The notes under the pieces are model-generated. The model saw only the letters and a list, made by a program, of their open reading frames with translations, was not told the DNA's origin and did not search any database. A DNA stretch of 64,000 bases from Bacteroidota bacterium. GTDB taxonomy: Bacteria; Bacteroidota; Bacteroidia; AKYH767-A; OLB10. Below are positions 58,984-64,000 of the stretch, in pieces; the first letter of the stretch is position 1, and every line of letters begins with the position of its first letter. Position numbers and translations under genes: made by a program. Location of the stretch: positions 223,501 through 287,500 of the forward strand of contig JADJMG010000005.1 of the NCBI GenBank assembly GCA_016709725.1. The letters are read 5' to 3'.

Positions 58984-59826
58984 ATGAGGTTACTCTTCCA
59001 GCTTATATGGCGAAATAACTTTACTTTATTTTTTGTCCTGCTTCAAATATTTTGTTTTTATCTCATTGCAAAGAACAATCGATTTCAGCAAGCTTCGGTA
59101 TTGAATGCGACCAATCAGGTGGTGACGAGTACGATGGAAGTGGTGAATTATGTTAAAGAGTACATCCATCTTCGCGACAACAACACCAGCTTAGCAGAAG
59201 AAAATGCAAGGTTAAGAACCATGCTTACGGAGAATAAATACGAACTAGATTCGGTTTATTCTCGCGTAAAAGATTCGATCAACTTACAACAATATGAGTA
59301 CATCACTGCCAATGTGATCAACAACTCATTGCATCACCGAAATAATTTCATTACACTTAACAAAGGCAGTTTGCAAGGTGTAAAACCTGAGATGGGTGTC
59401 ATTGGCCCAAAAGGAATTGTTGGAATTGTGAATCATGTTTCAGAACATTATTGCACGGTGATGTCATTGTTACACAAAGAAAGTAGCTCGTCTGTGATGA
59501 TTAAGCGAAACAAATTCTTTGGATCCTTAAAATGGGATGGCGAAAATCCGAATTACATGTACCTGAATGAAATTGACAAGACGGTTCCCATTGTTAAAGG
59601 CGATTCTATTGTCACTACTGCATTTTCAACCACGTATCCTTCAGGAATTTTTATTGGTCGCGTTGTCGATTTTCAAGTGGAACCAGGTTCACCTTTCTAT
59701 AAGATAAAAGTAAGACTGGCGATGAACTTTAATGGTTTAAGCCATGTATATGTGGTTAGAAATCTGATGAAGAAAGAGCAGCGTTCATTAGAAGAACTCA
59801 ATAAAGCGAAGGAGGACGAGCAATGA
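58984..59826 (+). CDS. mreC: Rod-shape determining protein MreC
   Basis: The 280-residue protein has one N-terminal membrane helix ('FTLFFVLLQIFCFYLIA'), a coiled coil (~55-95, 'LRDNNTSLAEENARLRTML') and the periplasmic double beta-barrel with 'FITLNKGSLQGVKPEMGVIG' and 'GIVGIVNHVSEHYCTVMSLL'. It links MreB to the wall synthases PBP2 and RodA. It lies 54 bases after mreB and overlaps mreD by four bases (ATGA). Confidence 0.93.
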   Translation: MRLLFQLIWRNNFTLFFVLLQIFCFYLIAKNNRFQQASVLNATNQVVTSTMEVVNYVKEYIHLRDNNTSLAEENARLRTMLTENKYELDSVYSRVKDSINLQQYEYITANVINNSLHHRNNFITLNKGSLQGVKPEMGVIGPKGIVGIVNHVSEHYCTVMSLLHKESSSSVMIKRNKFFGSLKWDGENPNYMYLNEIDKTVPIVKGDSIVTTAFSTTYPSGIFIGRVVDFQVEPGSPFYKIKVRLAMNFNGLSHVYVVRNLMKKEQRSLEELNKAKEDEQ

Positions 59827-60341
59827 TCTTAGTAATTCTTCGTCACCTCTTCCGTTTCTTACTCTTAATGAGTATGCAAATTTTTATTCTGAATAATATT
59901 CAACTCGGCACATTCATCAACCCTTTCTTATACATATTGTTCTTATTGTCATTGCCTGTTAATTTGCCCAAGCTTTTATTGCTGCCTATTGCATTCCTTA
60001 CCGGACTTTCAATCGACATGTTTCAAAATACGCCGGGCATGCATGCTTCTGCTTGTTTATTTATGGTGTACCTCCGTCCCTATTGGTTAAAAATTATTTC
60101 TCCACGTGATGGGTATGATATCGAAACCGAACCTTCCATTAAAAAACTAGGATTTGCTTGGTACATGGCTTATGCTTCTTTGTTGGTATTTGTACATCAT
60201 CTATTCTTATTCTTCATTGAAGTTTTTCGCTTCTCTGAATTTTTCGACACCCTCATCCGAATCGCATTAAGTAGTCTGTTAACTTTACTTTTAATTATCA
60301 TTGCCCAATACCTCACATCAAAACCAAAGAGTACCAATTAA
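59823..60341 (+). CDS. mreD: Rod-shape determining protein MreD
   Basis: The 172-residue hydrophobic protein has about five membrane helices ('FINPFLYILFLLSLPVNL', 'LLLPIAFLTGLSIDMFQ', 'SLLTLLLIIIAQYL') and the MreD-like 'LSIDMFQNTPGMHASACLFM'. MreD sequences diverge strongly, so the call leans on hydropathy, the FxDxxxxxPGxHAxA-like motif and position between mreC and mrdA. The ATGA overlap with mreC implies coupled translation. Confidence 0.9.
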   Translation: MILVILRHLFRFLLLMSMQIFILNNIQLGTFINPFLYILFLLSLPVNLPKLLLLPIAFLTGLSIDMFQNTPGMHASACLFMVYLRPYWLKIISPRDGYDIETEPSIKKLGFAWYMAYASLLVFVHHLFLFFIEVFRFSEFFDTLIRIALSSLLTLLLIIIAQYLTSKPKSTN

Positions 60342-60458
60342 ATTAATAGATTCATTGAATTGCGCTTCTACAATTCACTACTTAACATCATAATAAATGA
60401 ACAATAAAAACAACTTGTTTTTGTTGAGGGAATGGAAACTAATTCCTACTAATTAAAA

Positions 60459-62378
60459 ATGTATAATCCAGGATCAAGTCAGCGAATCGTATTTTTAGGC
60501 ATCATCACTTCGGTGGTGATTATTTTCTTGATTCGATTATTTTATGTTCAAGTGATTAATGAAAGCTATTCGGTGTCTGCTACCAATAACGTATTAAGAT
60601 ACATCACCGATTACCCAGCTCGTGGAATGATTTATGACCGCAAAGGAAAAATCGTTGCCTTCAATCAGGCGGTTTACGATTTGATGGTCATTCCTAAGCA
60701 AGTGAAAGAAATCGACACGCTTGAGTTTTGCAAATTGTTAGATATTAGTAAAGAGTCGTTCATTGAGAAAATGAAAAAGGCAACTACCTTTTCAAGAATG
60801 AAGGCGAGCACCTTTGAAAAACAAATTTCTGCTGAGTCCTTCGCTTCCTTCCAGGAAAAGCTTTACAAGTTTCAAGGATTCTATGTTCAGCCTCGAACGT
60901 TGAGAAAATATCCCAACAATACGGCTGCTCACGTTTTAGGATATATTGGTGAAGTAAACGATGAGTTGATCGCTAAGAATCCTTATTATCGAATTGGTGA
61001 TTATATTGGTATCAGTGGTATTGAACAAAGCTATGAGTTAGAATTAAGAGGTCGGCGAGGCGTTCGTATTGTGATGGTAGATGTGTTTAACCGAGAAAAG
61101 GGAAGTTACAAAGGCGGAATCTATGATACGATAGCAATCGCTGGACAAAATTTAGTTGCAACACTAGATGCCGACTTACAATCGTACGGAGAACAACTTC
61201 TGCAAAATAAAATTGGATCTGTTGTCGCCATCGAACCTCAAACAGGAGAAATTTTAGCGATGATTTCCTCTCCATCCTATGATCCTAATTTATTAGTGGG
61301 AAGGGTACGGTCGAAGAATTACGGTTACTTATTGAAAGATGAGAATAAGCCCTTGTTCAATCGAGCCATGCAAGCCTACTATCCTCCTGGCTCTACTTTT
61401 AAATTGACAAATGCATTAGCCGCTCTGCAAGAAGGCATCATCAATATTAACACATCCTATCCACATTCCTTTGTTGTTGGAAGCAAGAGTGTGAAATGTC
61501 ACCCTCACCCTGCCATCGCATTAGAAGGTGCTATCCAATATTCATGTAATCCGTATTTCTGTAATACGTTCAGGTCATTTATAGACAATCGAAAATATGG
61601 CTCGAGTGAAAATGGCTATCGATTATGGAGAGAATACCAAATGAGTTTTGGAGTTGGAAAAAAGATTGGCGTGGATATGCCCCATGAATTAAAAGGACTA
61701 ATTCCTTCTGTTGAGTTTTATGATAAATACTACGGAAAAGGACATTGGAAAGCTTCTACCATATATTCGTTGGGAATTGGTCAGGGTGAGCTTGGAATTA
61801 ACCCCATGCAGATGGCAAATATTATTTGCATCATTGCGAATAAAGGATATTACTATACGCCACATGTCATTAAGCAGATTGGAAAACATCCGAACACAAC
61901 TAGGAACTTAGCGGAACGACATTACACAAAAGTATCTGCAGAAAACTTTAACATCATTCAAGATGGTATGCAGCGTGTTGTTGAAGCGGGTACTGCGCGA
62001 GTAGCAAGATTCGATTCGCTTGTTATTTGTGGCAAAACGGGAACAGCACAGAATCCACATGGAAAAGATCATAGTTTATTTGTAGCCTTTGCTCCCCGAG
62101 ACAATCCTAAGATTGCTATTGCCGTGATGGTTGAAAACGCAGGATTTGGTGCGACGTGGGCTGCGCCGATTGCGAGTTTAATGATGGAAAAATATTTAAA
62201 GGATTCTGTCAAACGACACGATCTCGAAGAACGAATGCTCAAAGGATACTTGCTCCCTCTTCAAAATAAGAGTCCCGAAAATCCTGGATTAAAAGTAAAA
62301 GACAATACTCCCGTGAAACCGAAAAGTAAAAAAGATTCGAGTGTTGCTTTGTTAAATAACAAAAAGAAAAAGAAATAA
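60459..62378 (+). CDS. mrdA: Penicillin-binding protein 2 (elongasome transpeptidase)
   Basis: The 639-residue class B PBP has one N-terminal helix ('VFLGIITSVVIIFLIRLFYV'), a pedestal domain ('YPARGMIYDRKGKIVAFNQA', 'TLRKYPNNTAAHVLGYIGEV'), and the transpeptidase: Ser nucleophile in 'YYPPGSTFKLTNALAAL', SxN in 'IQYSCNPYFC' and KTG in 'VICGKTGTAQNPHGKDHSLF'. It cross-links peptidoglycan during elongation with RodA. The tail is Lys/Ser/Pro-rich and low complexity. The gap to rodA is 22 bases. Confidence 0.95.
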   Translation: MYNPGSSQRIVFLGIITSVVIIFLIRLFYVQVINESYSVSATNNVLRYITDYPARGMIYDRKGKIVAFNQAVYDLMVIPKQVKEIDTLEFCKLLDISKESFIEKMKKATTFSRMKASTFEKQISAESFASFQEKLYKFQGFYVQPRTLRKYPNNTAAHVLGYIGEVNDELIAKNPYYRIGDYIGISGIEQSYELELRGRRGVRIVMVDVFNREKGSYKGGIYDTIAIAGQNLVATLDADLQSYGEQLLQNKIGSVVAIEPQTGEILAMISSPSYDPNLLVGRVRSKNYGYLLKDENKPLFNRAMQAYYPPGSTFKLTNALAALQEGIININTSYPHSFVVGSKSVKCHPHPAIALEGAIQYSCNPYFCNTFRSFIDNRKYGSSENGYRLWREYQMSFGVGKKIGVDMPHELKGLIPSVEFYDKYYGKGHWKASTIYSLGIGQGELGINPMQMANIICIIANKGYYYTPHVIKQIGKHPNTTRNLAERHYTKVSAENFNIIQDGMQRVVEAGTARVARFDSLVICGKTGTAQNPHGKDHSLFVAFAPRDNPKIAIAVMVENAGFGATWAAPIASLMMEKYLKDSVKRHDLEERMLKGYLLPLQNKSPENPGLKVKDNTPVKPKSKKDSSVALLNNKKKKK

Positions 62379-62400
62379 TATTTTCGATTGAACTTAACTC

Positions 62401-63663
62401 ATGCGCAAACAAAATTCCATATTCGAAAATATTGACTGGGTACTAGTCGTATTTTACGTGGTGCTTGTCTTACTAGGATGGGTAAATATTTACGCTGCCG
62501 TTTACAATGAAGAGCACAAAAACATGTTCGATCTTACCCAAAATTATGGGCGACAAATGTTATGGATTGGAACATCATTGGTTATTGGTTTAGCGATTTT
62601 AGTGATTGATGGTAAATTTTATGCAGCCTTCTCCTTTCCTATTTACATTGTCACCATGGGGATCTTACTGGTGGTATTGGTCATTGCGCGAGATGTACAA
62701 GGTGCTCGTTCGTGGATAGAAATTGGAAGTTTCAAATTACAACCATCGGAGTTTGCCAAGGTTGCTACCAACATGGCCATTGCAAAATACCTGAGTGCTT
62801 TAGGAATTCGTATGGAGGATATGAAAACCAAAATTACTGCCGGCCTCCTCATCCTTTTACCTATGGCCTTGGTACTCTTGCAAAATGATACCGGTTCCGC
62901 ATTAGTTTTTATTGCATTCATCTTTGTATTGTATAGAGAAGGATTATCACAAAACGTACTCATCTTTGGATTCTTAGCAGGCGTATTATTTGTACTGGCC
63001 TTAATGGTTCCAAACACGGTGCTCATTGGTGTTATTGGAGGATTAGGACTTGTTGCGTATTTACTGATGCGCAAAACCAGAAACAATTTGATTGTCATTC
63101 TAATCATTACAGCGCTTTGTTCGGGAATAGTATTCAGTGTCGATTATGCATTTAATGAAATCTTGCAGACCCATCAACGTGAACGCATCGAAGTATTGTT
63201 AGGGAAAAGAAGTGATCCGAAAGGAGCAGGTTATAATGTAAATCAAAGTTTAATTGCCATTGGTTCGGGTGGATTGACTGGCAAAGGATTTTTACAAGGT
63301 ACGCAAACCAAATACGATTTTGTTCCTGAGCAAAGCACCGATTTTATTTTCTGCACGGTGGGCGAAGAATGGGGATTTGTTGGGACTGCATTTGTTTTAA
63401 TTCTATTTACGCTGCTTCTCTATCGAATCGTATTTATTGCGGAGCGGCAACGTTCCACCTATACTCGAATTTATGCATATGGCGTAGCTTCAATTTTATT
63501 TTTCCATTTAATGATTAATGTAGGAATGGCCATTGGATTAGCGCCAGTCATTGGAATTCCATTACCCTTCTTTAGCTATGGTGGATCGTCCCTTTGGGGC
63601 TTTACTGTATTATTATTTGTCTTGATAAAATTGGATAGTTATCGAATGTACATCTTACGATGA
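62401..63663 (+). CDS. rodA: Peptidoglycan glycosyltransferase RodA
   Basis: The 420-residue SEDS protein has ~10 membrane helices and the motifs 'GARSWIEIGSFKLQPSEFAK' and 'VLLQNDTGSALVFIAFIFVL', the extracellular loop 'QGTQTKYDFVPEQSTDFIFC', and the C-terminal 'GIPLPFFSYGGSSLWGF'. It polymerises glycan strands with PBP2. Compared with E. coli RodA (~370 residues) it is longer, with the extra length between the middle helices ('GLGLVAYLLMRKTRNNLIVI'), as is usual in Bacteroidota. It overlaps the next gene by four bases (ATGA). Confidence 0.95.
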   Translation: MRKQNSIFENIDWVLVVFYVVLVLLGWVNIYAAVYNEEHKNMFDLTQNYGRQMLWIGTSLVIGLAILVIDGKFYAAFSFPIYIVTMGILLVVLVIARDVQGARSWIEIGSFKLQPSEFAKVATNMAIAKYLSALGIRMEDMKTKITAGLLILLPMALVLLQNDTGSALVFIAFIFVLYREGLSQNVLIFGFLAGVLFVLALMVPNTVLIGVIGGLGLVAYLLMRKTRNNLIVILIITALCSGIVFSVDYAFNEILQTHQRERIEVLLGKRSDPKGAGYNVNQSLIAIGSGGLTGKGFLQGTQTKYDFVPEQSTDFIFCTVGEEWGFVGTAFVLILFTLLLYRIVFIAERQRSTYTRIYAYGVASILFFHLMINVGMAIGLAPVIGIPLPFFSYGGSSLWGFTVLLFVLIKLDSYRMYILR

Positions 63664-64000
63664 AAACAAAAACAATTCTATTTCTCCTTGTATTTTTCTG
63701 CACTACATTTACTACCACCTTTGCGCAAGTATTAAGGGATTGTGATGTTTGCGGCGAATATTATTTAGAATCCATTCCAGAGGTGGCATCGGGTATTAAT
63801 TTAAAGAATGATTTTACCTTTGAATTCTTCTTTTCGAGTGGAGCATTAGATCGAACTGGAATGGGAACTTGGAAAGAAGATCTTTCATCTGACAACAAAA
63901 AAATGGTCGTGCTGAATTCAGATCCTGGAAAGAAAAATCCATTGTCTCTAGTAAATTCATCTCGAAAAAAAGGAAGACAAACAACGGTTAAAATGATTGA
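63660..64000 (+). CDS. Secreted protein, 5' part only
   Basis: ATG 63660 overlaps the rodA stop (ATGA) and opens a frame that runs past the window end with no stop (113 complete codons seen). It has a signal peptide ('TILFLLVFFCTTFTTTFAQ') and a mature start 'VLRDCDVCGEYYLESIPEVA' with a CxxC pair, then a beta-rich stretch 'NDFTFEFFFSSGALDRTGMG' and 'WKEDLSSDNKKMVVL'. I recognise no family. The coupled start suggests it is made with the elongasome genes, but it may simply be a downstream neighbour. Confidence 0.7.
   Translation, partial: MKTKTILFLLVFFCTTFTTTFAQVLRDCDVCGEYYLESIPEVASGINLKNDFTFEFFFSSGALDRTGMGTWKEDLSSDNKKMVVLNSDPGKKNPLSLVNSSRKKGRQTTVKMI

Noticed and set aside
62643..63107. 154-residue open frame antisense to rodA
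   Set aside because: It lies wholly within the well-supported rodA coding sequence and has the Ser/Thr/Asn-rich look of an antisense shadow.
1..64000. Prophage, insertion sequence or defence island
   Set aside because: I found no integrase, transposase, restriction, toxin-antitoxin or phage gene; base composition and gene content look uniform and chromosomal.

Overview
The window is a gene-dense, low-GC bacterial chromosome segment that clearly comes from the phylum Bacteroidota. It carries type IX secretion/gliding genes (gldJ, a porP/sprF-like gene, porU, porV), a fused secDF, a futalosine-pathway mqnA, TonB receptor/DUF5689 lipoprotein genes, and promoters of the Bacteroidota form TTG-N20-TAnnTTTG. 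I cannot assign an order or genus from sequence alone. I see no rRNA, tRNA, CRISPR array, phage, transposase or integrase. This is core chromosome, not an island.

Layout. 1-5 kb: end of holA, mqnA, a histidine kinase with a divergent single-domain response regulator, and an alpha-oxoamine synthase. 5-13 kb: a membrane-anchored BNR_assoc_N protein, 4-hydroxyphenylpyruvate dioxygenase copy 1, a DUF6438 lipoprotein, yidC and pyrG. 13-17.6 kb: DUF2851 and PspC proteins, a K+ channel with RCK domain, an RmlD-like reductase and an outer-membrane barrel protein. 17.7-24.3 kb: secDF, two glycosyltransferases and an FtsE-like ATPase. 24.4-32.4 kb: the type IX secretion locus gldJ-porP/sprF on the minus strand and porU-porV on the plus strand. 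32.4-40 kb: ispF, recG, a cold-shock gene, adenine deaminase and an L,D-transpeptidase. 40-43.4 kb: a tiny lipoprotein, feoA-feoB and a SprT-like protein. 43.9-47.9 kb: ppx, ppk1, a histone-H1-like protein and sixA. 47.9-53.4 kb: a secreted EEP nuclease/phosphatase divergent from a TonB receptor and a DUF5689 lipoprotein. 53.6-56 kb: HPPD copy 2 and homogentisate dioxygenase. 56.2-64 kb: purH, then the elongasome genes mreB-mreC-mreD-mrdA-rodA and the start of a secreted protein.

The strongest overall signal is technical. At least 13 one-base (or equivalent) frameshifts interrupt 12 otherwise normal genes, including the essential yidC and secDF. Almost all lie in short mononucleotide runs. 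The sequence is best read as having residual indel errors, so I annotate these genes across their full span. Two changes are different because they are substitutions: an in-frame TAA in the TonB receptor, and an Asp where the catalytic His of PorU is expected.

I found no convincing wholly new multi-gene system. The most interesting leads are the PorU active-site change, the TonB receptor/DUF5689/nuclease locus, a three-copy repeat in the 3' region of the cold-shock gene, an unlisted 48-residue Cys-rich lipoprotein, duplicated HPPD genes, and promoter -10 boxes lying only 4-6 bases from start codons.
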